Source: CAYMZZ01 sp964395095
Lineage (GTDB): Bacteria; Bacteroidota; Bacteroidia; Chitinophagales; Chitinophagaceae
Reading direction: 5' to 3'
Assembly (NCBI GenBank): GCA_964395095.1
Contig: CAYMZZ010000010.1
Coordinates: 1 to 64,000, forward strand
DNA: 64,000 nt
The notes below the pieces were generated by a model. It was given only the letters and a program-made list of their open reading frames with translations. It was not told the DNA's origin and made no database searches. Of the stretch, positions 43,695 to 51,590 are shown piece after piece (the first letter of the stretch is position 1; every line of letters begins with the position of its first letter). Position numbers and translations under genes: made by a program.

Positions 43695-44726
43695 TCAAAA
43701 TTTTCCTTCATCCACATCCTTTATAAACCGGATCACACCCTGCATAAAAACCTGCTGATCGTCCCACATGGCCAGGTGGCTACCGTTGGGGCAATGCAGG
43801 TAACGGCCTTTTTGGACGAGGCGACTCTGTTCTTCCATCGCCTTGGGATCCATGGTATCATGGGTGGCCCCAATCATCAGGGCCGGAATACGAATTTCCT
43901 TCAACCGGTCTTTTACATCCCAGTTGGCCAGCCGCCCGGCAATACCAAATTCGCTGGGCCCCTGCATCAGCGTATAGATGGTATTATTTGCGTGCTTGAG
44001 ACTGCGATTCACCGCCTCAGGCCATTCCGGCAGGCGGCAAATATGTTTGGTATAGAAATTTGCCATCAGCAATTCCATATAGCGCGGGTCACTGAACTTG
44101 TTGGCCGCTTCCAGGGCCCGTACCTCCTTCAATACATCCTCTGGCAACTGTTTGGCCAACACCTCATTCGCATACCGGCCATATTCCGGGCAACTGGCCA
44201 TCATATTGGCCACCATCAGCGCCTTCATGTTCTGCTGATATTTCAGCGCATATTCCATACCCAGGATGCCACCCCAGGAATTGCCCAGGATATAGAAATT
44301 GGTGGAATCCGCCCCTATGGCTTTGCGTACCTGCTCCACCTCTTCCACAAAACGGTCGGTGGTCCAAAGGCTGCTATCCGTGGGCTGGTCGCTATAATAA
44401 GATCCCAGTTGATCATACTCGTAAAATTCAAAACCCTGCTGCGGGAAAAAACTTTCAAAACACTCCATATACTCGTGCGTCATGGCAGGACCGCCATGCA
44501 GCAACAGCACTTTAATACGGGGATTATTGCCAAACCTTTTCGTCCATACCTTAAATATTCCCACGGGAGTCTCAATGGGAATCATCTTAACGCCCGCTGC
44601 CAGTACCCCGCTTTCCCCATAATCAAAATATTCCCGCACAGATGGCAGGGTGTAACCGGTTGACTGATCAGACTGTCCGCATCCGAGGAACAAAATGCAG
44701 AGTGGAAGTAATTTCAGGTAACGCAT
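43695..44726 (-). CDS. Proline-iminopeptidase-like hydrolase, lipoprotein
   Basis: A 343-residue alpha/beta hydrolase with a lipoprotein signal (MRYLKLLPLCILFLGC). Motifs: VLLLHGGPAMTHEYMECFES, YEYDQLGSYYSDQP, FYILGNSWGGILGMEYALKY (nucleophile Ser), GATHDTMDPKAMEE (Asp) and CPNGSHLAMWDD (His): the proline iminopeptidase (peptidase S33) pattern. A longer in-frame start at 44819 would overlap the divergent gene and place 31 residues before the signal peptide, so 44726 is chosen. It would release N-terminal residues from short peptides at the envelope. Confidence 0.87.
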   Translation of the reverse strand: MRYLKLLPLCILFLGCGQSDQSTGYTLPSVREYFDYGESGVLAAGVKMIPIETPVGIFKVWTKRFGNNPRIKVLLLHGGPAMTHEYMECFESFFPQQGFEFYEYDQLGSYYSDQPTDSSLWTTDRFVEEVEQVRKAIGADSTNFYILGNSWGGILGMEYALKYQQNMKALMVANMMASCPEYGRYANEVLAKQLPEDVLKEVRALEAANKFSDPRYMELLMANFYTKHICRLPEWPEAVNRSLKHANNTIYTLMQGPSEFGIAGRLANWDVKDRLKEIRIPALMIGATHDTMDPKAMEEQSRLVQKGRYLHCPNGSHLAMWDDQQVFMQGVIRFIKDVDEGKF

Positions 44727-44817
44727 ATCAAAATTTGAAGTTGGGTAATTTGGAAATTTGTGGGTTATTTGCTTTCTCTGTTTTAAATGTACACTTAATT
44801 GTCTAATCAATCGCCAC

Positions 44818-46464
44818 ATGAAAAATATTGGATACTTCGCAATGCTGGTCTGCAGCTTTTACCTAATCTCCTGCAACAGTAAGGAGCCTGTTGACCTATT
44901 GCTCATCAACGCAAAAGTCTACACAGTGGACGCTGCCTTTACCGTTACCGAAGCTATAGCCGTAAAGGATGGACGCATAGTGGCTACCGGAGCCAGTGCA
45001 GATCTTCAGGCAAAGTATGAACCCAAAGAAACGCTCGACGCGGGTGGTCAATATGTTTATCCCGGTTTTATTGATGCCCATGCGCATTTTGTGGGTTATG
45101 CCCAATCTTTACAAAATGTGGACCTCACCGGTACGGAAAGCTGGCAGGCAATACTTGACCGGCTCCTCGCATACGCCAAAACCCATCCGGAAGGTTGGAT
45201 TACCGGTCGCGGATGGGATCAGAATGACTGGCCTGTAAAGGAATTTCCCAACAATAGCGAATTGAACCGTTTGTTTCCTGATCGTCCGGTGCTATTGGGC
45301 CGTGTGGATGGACATGCCGCCATTGCTAATGATGCGGCGATAGAACTGGCGGGTCTGAAACCAGGTCAGCAGTTGACGGGTGGTGATATCGAAGTGAAGA
45401 ATAATCAGCTTACCGGAATCCTGATCGATAATGCCATTGACCTGGTGAGCATGCATATTCCTGCTGCCGACGACAACAGTTTTCGGACTGCTATGAAAGA
45501 AGCGGAAAAAAATTGCCTGGCGATGGGTCTCACCGGTATTGATGACTGTGGCCTGAATTACCAGGCGGTGGAATCCCTGATGGCCATGCAGGAATCGGGC
45601 GACCTGAAAATGCGTCTCTACGTTATGCTGAGCGATGCGCCGGCCAATTTTGAATACCTGGATAAGAAAGGGATTATCAAAACCGACCGGATGCATGTGC
45701 GCAGTTTTAAAGTGTATGGCGATGGAGCGTTGGGCTCAAGAGGCGCCTGCCTGCTGGAACCCTATAGCGACAGGGCGGGGCATCGCGGCTTTTTATTGAG
45801 CCAGCCCGAACATTTTGATTCCGTTGCCGCATGGATTGCGGCGCGGGACTTCCAGATGTGTACGCATGCCATTGGCGACAGCGGTAATAGAACCATATTG
45901 AATATTTATGAAAAATACCTCAAAGGCGAAAATGACAGGCGTTGGCGTATAGAACATGCGCAGGTAGTTAACAGCGCTGACTTTGAAAAATTTGGCCGGA
46001 GCAATATTATTCCTTCGGTACAGCCCACACATGCCACTTCGGATATGTACTGGGCCGGTGACAGGTTGGGTACTGAGCGGGTGAAGGGAGCTTATGCCTA
46101 TCAACAATTGTTGAAAGAAAATGGATGGTTACCACTGGGTACAGATTTCCCGGTGGAGGATATTTCTCCTTTCAAAACTTTCCTCGCGGCCGTTATCCGC
46201 AAGGATGCCAAAGGCTGGCCCGAAGGTGGATACCAGATGGAAAATGCCTTGACACGTGAACAGACCCTGCGCGGTATGACCATTTGGGCGGCCCGATCCA
46301 ATTTTGAGGAAAAAGAAAAGGGCAGTATTGAAGTGGGAAAATTCGCCGATTTCATTATCCTGGATAAGGATCTGATGACCGTGCCCGAAGAGGAAATTTT
46401 GAAAATCAAGGTGCAAAAGACTTATTTAGGAGGAGAAAAACTGTACGAACTCAGTGAGAAATAA
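44818..46464 (+). CDS. YtcJ-like amidohydrolase, lipoprotein
   Basis: A 548-residue metal-dependent amidohydrolase (amidohydrolase 3/YtcJ type). Lipobox YLISC (Cys ~19). Motifs: VDLLLINAKVYTVDAAFTVT, VYPGFIDAHAHFVGYAQ (metal HxH), WITGRGWDQNDWP, HAAIANDAAIELAG, IRTDRMHVRSFKVYGDGALG-like block (Lys/Asp region), MCTHAIGDSGNRT, WRIEHAQVV, LPLGTDFPVEDISPF (metal Asp) and the C-terminal composite sheet IEVGKFADFIILDKDL. Substrate unknown; amides or formamides are typical. Divergent from the S33 hydrolase; the shared 91-bp region contains an orphan half of an AATTTG-type repeat. Confidence 0.9.
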   Translation: MKNIGYFAMLVCSFYLISCNSKEPVDLLLINAKVYTVDAAFTVTEAIAVKDGRIVATGASADLQAKYEPKETLDAGGQYVYPGFIDAHAHFVGYAQSLQNVDLTGTESWQAILDRLLAYAKTHPEGWITGRGWDQNDWPVKEFPNNSELNRLFPDRPVLLGRVDGHAAIANDAAIELAGLKPGQQLTGGDIEVKNNQLTGILIDNAIDLVSMHIPAADDNSFRTAMKEAEKNCLAMGLTGIDDCGLNYQAVESLMAMQESGDLKMRLYVMLSDAPANFEYLDKKGIIKTDRMHVRSFKVYGDGALGSRGACLLEPYSDRAGHRGFLLSQPEHFDSVAAWIAARDFQMCTHAIGDSGNRTILNIYEKYLKGENDRRWRIEHAQVVNSADFEKFGRSNIIPSVQPTHATSDMYWAGDRLGTERVKGAYAYQQLLKENGWLPLGTDFPVEDISPFKTFLAAVIRKDAKGWPEGGYQMENALTREQTLRGMTIWAARSNFEEKEKGSIEVGKFADFIILDKDLMTVPEEEILKIKVQKTYLGGEKLYELSEK

Positions 46465-46516
46465 GAGTTTCCAATTATATATCCACATCCCTTGCCTTCA
46501 ATTCTGTGCAGTTACT

Positions 46517-46524
46517 TAATTTTG
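46517..46524 (+). promoter_or_regulatory. -7 element TAATTTTG (leaderless)
   Basis: A perfect TAnnTTTG element followed by CCGA and the ATG at 46529; the mRNA start would fall on or next to the initiation codon. Confidence 0.6.
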
Positions 46525-46528
46525 CCGA

Positions 46529-47368
46529 ATGATTAGTAGTGAAAACCGCAGCATCCGTATTGCGATACTCGACCTCTATGATGGCCATGCCAATGAAGGC
46601 ATGCGCTGTATCCACCAGATCATTAACGACTGGTCGGAACAGATGCAGCAACCGGTGCGGAAACAGGTATTTGATGTGCGGCAGAAAAATGAAGTCCCCG
46701 ACAACAGTTTCGATATTTATATTTCCAGTGGAGGCCCCGGCGATCCACTCTCCAGCCGATACGATGACTGGGATATTGCCTGGTGCCGATGGCTGAACGA
46801 AATGATTCGCTGGAACAGCAATCCTTCCAATAGCCAGAAGAAGCATGTATTCTTTATCTGCCATTCCTTTCAATTAGCCAGTCGTTACTTCAATGCGGGT
46901 TTGGTGTGCAAACGCCGCTCCACCGCATTTGGCGTATTTCCTGTTCACATGCTCGAAGCAGGTCGGCAGGAACCGGTGTTCGATGGTTTGCGTGATCCAT
47001 TCTATGCGGTGGATAGTCGCGATTACCAGGTGATTCAACCCAATCACGATATGCTGCGCGATTCAGGTGGCCGCATTCTTTGTATCGAAAAAATGCGGGC
47101 GCATGTGCCTTATGAACGCGCGGTGATGGGCATTCGTTTCAATGAGTTCATGATCGGCACCCAATTTCATCCCGAGGCCGATGCCACGGGTATGAGCATG
47201 TACCTGCGAAGGGAAGACAAGCGGCAAAACATCATCGAAAACCACGGCGAGGATAAATTAACCAATATGCTGGCGCATCTCGAAGATCCCGATAAGATTC
47301 TCTGGACTTATTCGCATATTCTTCCCAATTTTCTGAACCAGGCAGTAGAAGATTATTGCCTGGCCTGA
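46529..47368 (+). CDS. Class I glutamine amidotransferase-like protein
   Basis: A 279-residue class I glutamine amidotransferase. Catalytic triad visible: Cys111 in VFFICHSFQLA, His214 and Glu216 in GTQFHPEAD. ISSGGPGDPLSS is the oxyanion strand. It is not a GMP synthase or carbamoyl-phosphate synthase, having an N-terminal RIAILDLYDGHANEGMRCIH and a C-terminal ~55-residue helical tail (MYLRREDKRQNIIENHGEDK). It should release ammonia from glutamine for a partner; the next gene encodes an ATP-grasp-like protein, a natural acceptor enzyme. 108 bp separate the two. Confidence 0.82.
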   Translation: MISSENRSIRIAILDLYDGHANEGMRCIHQIINDWSEQMQQPVRKQVFDVRQKNEVPDNSFDIYISSGGPGDPLSSRYDDWDIAWCRWLNEMIRWNSNPSNSQKKHVFFICHSFQLASRYFNAGLVCKRRSTAFGVFPVHMLEAGRQEPVFDGLRDPFYAVDSRDYQVIQPNHDMLRDSGGRILCIEKMRAHVPYERAVMGIRFNEFMIGTQFHPEADATGMSMYLRREDKRQNIIENHGEDKLTNMLAHLEDPDKILWTYSHILPNFLNQAVEDYCLA

Positions 47369-47476
47369 TTCGGCTACAAATTATCCGACTTTCAAATTTG
47401 ATTATTTGGTATTTTGAGGGATAAATTCAAAAGAGCCCAATGATTCTGTTGTGCTCATACACCAATTTATAAGAGC

Positions 47477-48685
47477 ATGGTCCCTCAACTGCGTCAACAA
47501 CACAACTCGGCCTTTACTCCCGAAAAGTACCAGGCATTCTTAAAGGAACTGGATGCGGCCCATCCCGGTGCCATTGAATTTCGCGTGGCGGAAACGGCCA
47601 TTTTTCTATCCAGAGATTTCCAGGAGAAAATCTATGATGCCTGCGAGCATATCGTGGACCGGATAATGGCGCCCGACTTCCTTTCCTTAACGGACCGCGC
47701 CATTCCTGCTCATCTGAAAGTACCCGGCGAATCGGCACACACACAATTCATCGCTTTCGACTTTGGCATTTGCACCAATGAAGAGGGCGGGTACGAACCA
47801 CAGTTGATAGAAATGCAGGGATTCCCCTCCCTGTTTGCCTACCAGGTTTTGCTCGATGATGTGTATCGCCATCATTTTCCGGTTCCAGCCAATTACGCCA
47901 GTTTTGCAGAAGCTTTTACGCGCGAAACCTATTTGCAGGAATTAAAAGAAATCATCCTCGGCAATCACGCCCCTGAAAATGTAATCCTGCTCGAGATCCT
48001 GCCACATCAGCAAAAGACCCGGATCGATTTCTACTGCACACGCGATTATGTGGGCATAGAACCGGTTTGCATAACCGAACTCATCCAGGAAGGTACATCG
48101 CTCTACTACATGAGGGATGGAAAGAAAACAAAGGTGCACCGGATCTATAACCGCGTCATCTTCGATGATCTTTTTCAACAGCCAAAGGAAGTGAAGGAAA
48201 AGGGTAGTATTTTTTTCGAGGAGCTGGATGTGGAATGGTGTCCCCACCCTGCCTGGTTTTACCGGATCAGTAAATTCACATTACCCCTGGTTCGCCATCC
48301 CTATGTGCCGGTGACCTATTTTCTCGATAGCATCACGCAGCTCCCCGCAGACCTGGAAAACTATGTGCTCAAACCCCTGTTCTCCTTTGCCGGCCAGGGC
48401 GTGTTGATAGATGTTAGCGCCGACGACATCGCCGCGGTAAAAGATCCCGAAAACTGGATTTTGCAGCGAAAAGTAAATTATGCAGAAGCCATCCTAACAC
48501 CCGATCAGCCGGCCAAGGCCGAAATCCGCATTTTCTATTTCTGGAAAGACGGCGCCGAGCGCCCCTACCCTGCTAATAATCTGGCCCGCCTCAGCAAGGG
48601 AAAAATGATTGGTGTACGCTACAATAAGGATAAAGATTGGGTGGGGGGAAGTTTGTGTTATTTGGAGAAAAGGGGCAGGAAGTAG
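47477..48685 (+). CDS. ATP-grasp-like ligase, Bacteroidota-type
   Basis: A 402-residue soluble protein. The segment LENYVLKPLFSFAGQGVLID followed by NWILQRKVNYAE is an ATP-grasp core (Lys in the nucleotide pocket, Gly-rich loop), and AEIRIFYFWKDG fits the Mg-binding strand. The N-terminal half (QLIEMQGFPSLFAYQVLLDD; ENVILLEILPHQQKTRIDFY) is conserved-looking but unnamed. It probably ligates an acid to an amine using ATP, perhaps with ammonia from the amidotransferase upstream; this is inference from the gene pair. The stop codon TAG is the first repeat unit of the array at 48680. Confidence 0.72.
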   Translation: MVPQLRQQHNSAFTPEKYQAFLKELDAAHPGAIEFRVAETAIFLSRDFQEKIYDACEHIVDRIMAPDFLSLTDRAIPAHLKVPGESAHTQFIAFDFGICTNEEGGYEPQLIEMQGFPSLFAYQVLLDDVYRHHFPVPANYASFAEAFTRETYLQELKEIILGNHAPENVILLEILPHQQKTRIDFYCTRDYVGIEPVCITELIQEGTSLYYMRDGKKTKVHRIYNRVIFDDLFQQPKEVKEKGSIFFEELDVEWCPHPAWFYRISKFTLPLVRHPYVPVTYFLDSITQLPADLENYVLKPLFSFAGQGVLIDVSADDIAAVKDPENWILQRKVNYAEAILTPDQPAKAEIRIFYFWKDGAERPYPANNLARLSKGKMIGVRYNKDKDWVGGSLCYLEKRGRK

Positions 48686-48803
48686 TAAGTAGTAAGTTGT
48701 AAGTAGTAAGTTGTAAGTGGGGTATAATTATAGATGATGCTAAACTCTTTCCTAAACCTTTAACCCTCAACAATTCAACGATTCAACAAATCAACAATTC
48801 AAC
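48680..48803. repeat. Heptamer array (left) and octamer array (right)
   Basis: Left part 48680-48721: units AAGTAGT, AAGTAGT, AAGTTGT, AAGTAGT, AAGTTGT, AAGTGGG in strict 7-nt phase; the first contains the TAG stop of the ATP-grasp gene. Right part 48768-48803: CAACAATT, CAACGATT, CAACAAAT, CAACAATT, CAAC in 8-nt phase, ending exactly at the ATG of the cupin gene. The two parts belong to different unit families and pair poorly, unlike the other loci. Confidence 0.85.
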
Positions 48804-49121
48804 ATGTCTCAATACCTGATCGACCAAAAACCCAGATTGCTTGCCGCTGGCCTTACGGGCCATTATGTGCATGGCGAATCCATGACTATGGGAATGGTGG
48901 AAATTGAAGCCGGAAGTGAACTTCCCGCCCATCAACACCCGCATGAGCAAATTACCTTTATCCTGGAAGGTGAACTGGATATGATCATTGGATCGGAGCA
49001 GGTCAATCTGAAAGCTGGAATGTATTATGTGATCCCCTCCAACATACCCCATGGCGCTACCGCCAAAACGGCCTGTAAGGTGCTCGATGTGTTTGCGCCA
49101 GTGAGAGAGGACTATTTGTGA
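48804..49121 (+). CDS. Small cupin-domain protein
   Basis: A 105-residue single cupin. Motif 1: GSELPAHQHPHEQITFILEG with three His and a Glu as metal ligands. Motif 2: GMYYVIPSNIPHGA with the last His. Start MSQYLIDQKPRLLAAGLTGH; no signal peptide. Cupins of this size bind a divalent metal and small carboxylates, and act as isomerases, dioxygenases or sensors; the substrate is unknown. The ATG follows the octamer array directly, so the array is its leader. The stop TGA lies in the stem of the palindrome at 49115. Confidence 0.85.
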   Translation: MSQYLIDQKPRLLAAGLTGHYVHGESMTMGMVEIEAGSELPAHQHPHEQITFILEGELDMIIGSEQVNLKAGMYYVIPSNIPHGATAKTACKVLDVFAPVREDYL

Positions 49122-49206
49122 ATTTGGGGATTCGGGGATTTGGTTTAAGGTTTAAACTCTAAACTTTAAACCTTAAACCAAATCCCCGAATCCACAAATT
49201 CACAAA
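49115..49206. repeat. 42-bp palindrome between convergent genes
   Basis: 49115-49156 and 49165-49206 are reverse complements over 42 bp with one mismatch and an 8-nt loop (CTCTAAAC). Each arm is itself made of short units (ATTTGGGG/ATTCGGGG, then GGTTTAAGGTTTAAA). The left arm contains the TGA of the cupin gene and the right arm ends 19 bp before the Tex stop, so it is a bidirectional terminator candidate. Confidence 0.92.
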
Positions 49207-49224
49207 TAAACAAATAAGTTCCTC

Positions 49225-51486
49225 CTAATCCTTAAACTGCTTCTTCAGCTCCATCAGCTTTGCCTGGAACGGATTCAGCGGTTCCGATTTTTTAGTGGGT
49301 TGATTTTTTCCGCCGGCTTTTCTGGCGGGTTGTACTTCGTTATTCGATTTGCCGGCATTATCTTTTAGCGAAAGGGCAATCCTTTTGCGGGCCGTATCCA
49401 CTTCCAGCACGGTGGCCATTACTTTCTGGCCCAGCTTCACCACTTCATTGGGATCCGACACATAGCGATTGCTAAGATGCGAAATATGTACCAGCCCGTC
49501 CTGTTTCACACCCACGTCAACAAAAGCGCCAAAATTGGTGATATTGGTAACAATACCGGGAACCTGCATGCCCGGCTTCAGGTCTTCCATACTGCTGAGG
49601 CCTTCTGCAAAACTGAACTCCTCTATCGCCGGCCGCGGATCACGTCCCGGCTTTTCCAGTTCCTTTAGAATATCTTCAATGGTGTATTCACCAATGGTTT
49701 CCGTTACAAATTCCTTTGCCTTGATCTGCTTGCGCAGTTCAGGCTTGCGAATCAGCTCTTCCACTGTGGTATTCACTTTTTGGGCCATGGCTTCCACCAC
49801 GTGATAGGATTCGGGATGCACGGCCGAATTATCGAGTGGGTTGCCCGCATTGGGCACCCGCAAGAATCCGGCGCATTGTTCAAATGCCTTGGGACCCAAC
49901 ATGGGCACTTTCTTCAACTCATCGCGGCTTTTGAATGCGCCATTCCTGGCCCTGTACTCCACAATGTTTTTCGCGACAGTGCCATTTAATCCGGACACAT
50001 AGGTGAGCAAATGTTTGCTCGCCGTATTAAGGTCTACACCCACAAAGTTTACGCAGCTTTCCACCACCTGGTCAAGCGCTTCCTTCAGGCGGTTCTGGTT
50101 CACATCATGCTGGTATTGCCCTACCCCAATGCTCTTGGCATCAATCTTCACCAGTTCGCTCAGGGGATCCAGCAATCGCCTGCCAATGCTGATGGCTCCG
50201 CGAACGGTTACATCTTCATTCGGAAACTCCTCCCTTGCCACTTCGCTGGCCGAGTAAATGGAAGCCCCGCTTTCATTCACCATAAAGATGGAAACGGGTC
50301 GGCCCCAATCAATGGAACGCAGCAATTGGTCAGTTTCCTTGCTGGCGGTACCATTGCCATAACCCACTGCTTCAATCCCATGCTTATTTACCAACTCTTT
50401 CAAAGCATAAATAGCACCCGTGCGATCGTTTTGCGGCGCATGCGGAAAAATGGTTTGGTATTCCAGAAAATTGCCCTGCTCATCCAGGCAAACCACTTTA
50501 CAACCTGTTCTAAATCCGGGATCCACCGCCATCACGCGCTTATGCCCCAGCGGTGAGCCCAGCAATAATTGCCGGAGATTCTCGGCAAAAACACGGATCG
50601 CCTCTTCGTCGGCACGCGTTTTACTCGCAAGGCGAAACTCGGTTTCAATCGAAGGTTTCAGCAAACGGGTGAATGAATCCTCGATGGCCATGGCTACCTG
50701 CGCGGCCGCCTTATTGGAGGTTTTCAGGAATTTCAACTTCAACTCCTCCACGGCTTTTTCCTTCTCCACATTGATATCCATTATCAGGAATCCCTCCTTC
50801 TCGCCCCGGCGAATGGCCAGGATCCGGTGCGACGGGCTATCGGCTAAATATCCACTAAACTCAAAATAATCGCGGTACTTCTGCGCATCGGCTTCTTCTT
50901 TTTTGGAAGTGAGTACACGACTGCTGAGTTTCGCTTCTTCAGTAAATAATTTCCGAATGGTATTTCTGGCCAGTTCATCCTCGGCAATCCATTCGGCCAC
51001 AATATCGCGCGCGCCCTGCAAAGCCTCGGCAACATCTTTCACCTGTTCGTTTACAAAAGCCGCTGCTTCCGAGTCCGGGTCCATCTCTTCCTGGCCAAAG
51101 ATGCGCTTTGCCAAGGGTTCCAGTCCTTTTTCTATCGCCACTGAGGCCCTTGTCTTACGCTTCGGTTTATACGGCAAATAGATATCTTCCAGCTCTGTCG
51201 CATTCACGCAATCCGTTATGCGCTGTTTTAATTCAGGGCTCAGCTTGCCGGCTTCGTCGATGGTTTTGAGAATGGTCTCCTTTCGCTTTTCCAGATCGGT
51301 GAAGTATTTGATCCGGTCAATCACCTGGGCGATGGCCACTTCATCGAGGTTGCCGGTGGCTTCCTTCCGATAACGCGCTATAAAGGGAATGGTACTGCCT
51401 TCACTGTGTAGTTCAAAAATATTATTGATCTGCTTCAGGGAGAATGATAACTCACCCGCGATATGCTGAAAATATTTTAGCTCCAT
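49225..51486 (-). CDS. tex: Tex-family RNA-binding protein
   Basis: A 753-residue Tex protein: N-terminal helical domain (GSTIPFIARYRKEATGNLDE; VAIAQVIDRIKYF; DIYLPYKPKRKTRASVAIEK), YqgF-like RNase-H fold (LGSPLGHKRVMAVDPGFRTG; VGYGNGTASKETDQLL), helix-hairpin-helix (AKNIVEYRARNGAFKSRDEL; KVPMLGPKAFEQCAGFLRV) and a C-terminal S1 domain (GMQVPGIVTNITNFGAFVDV; KQDGLVHISHLS), ending in a basic tail. It binds nucleic acid and influences transcription elongation and stress responses. The start was set at MELKYFQHIAGEL (51486), as in the family, rather than at an upstream ATG. Confidence 0.95.
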   Translation of the reverse strand: MELKYFQHIAGELSFSLKQINNIFELHSEGSTIPFIARYRKEATGNLDEVAIAQVIDRIKYFTDLEKRKETILKTIDEAGKLSPELKQRITDCVNATELEDIYLPYKPKRKTRASVAIEKGLEPLAKRIFGQEEMDPDSEAAAFVNEQVKDVAEALQGARDIVAEWIAEDELARNTIRKLFTEEAKLSSRVLTSKKEEADAQKYRDYFEFSGYLADSPSHRILAIRRGEKEGFLIMDINVEKEKAVEELKLKFLKTSNKAAAQVAMAIEDSFTRLLKPSIETEFRLASKTRADEEAIRVFAENLRQLLLGSPLGHKRVMAVDPGFRTGCKVVCLDEQGNFLEYQTIFPHAPQNDRTGAIYALKELVNKHGIEAVGYGNGTASKETDQLLRSIDWGRPVSIFMVNESGASIYSASEVAREEFPNEDVTVRGAISIGRRLLDPLSELVKIDAKSIGVGQYQHDVNQNRLKEALDQVVESCVNFVGVDLNTASKHLLTYVSGLNGTVAKNIVEYRARNGAFKSRDELKKVPMLGPKAFEQCAGFLRVPNAGNPLDNSAVHPESYHVVEAMAQKVNTTVEELIRKPELRKQIKAKEFVTETIGEYTIEDILKELEKPGRDPRPAIEEFSFAEGLSSMEDLKPGMQVPGIVTNITNFGAFVDVGVKQDGLVHISHLSNRYVSDPNEVVKLGQKVMATVLEVDTARKRIALSLKDNAGKSNNEVQPARKAGGKNQPTKKSEPLNPFQAKLMELKKQFKD

Positions 51487-51505
51487 AGGTTTATTAATAG
51501 GGCGG

Positions 51506-51513
51506 CAAATGTA
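51506..51513 (-). promoter_or_regulatory. -7 element TACATTTG for tex
   Basis: On the minus strand TACATTTG lies 19 nt before the ATG of tex at 51486. A perfect 9-bp inverted repeat GGGAATTTG/CAAATTCCC (51516-51534) sits immediately upstream of it and could be an operator or part of the promoter. Confidence 0.5.
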
Positions 51514-51590
51514 ATGGGAATTTGGCAAATTCCCGTTTCCACAGGCCCACCAAAAGCTGGCTGTTAATATCTTCTTTGTAATACTATTTT

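Noticed and set aside
43555..44819. Extended starts for the S33 hydrolase (44819) and amidohydrolase (44758)
   Set aside because: The two extensions would overlap each other and bury the lipoprotein signals; the downstream ATGs give canonical lipoboxes.
46529..47368. GMP synthase amidotransferase subunit
   Set aside because: The protein lacks a synthase partner, has a different N terminus and a helical tail, and its neighbour is an ATP-grasp-like protein rather than an ATP-PPase.
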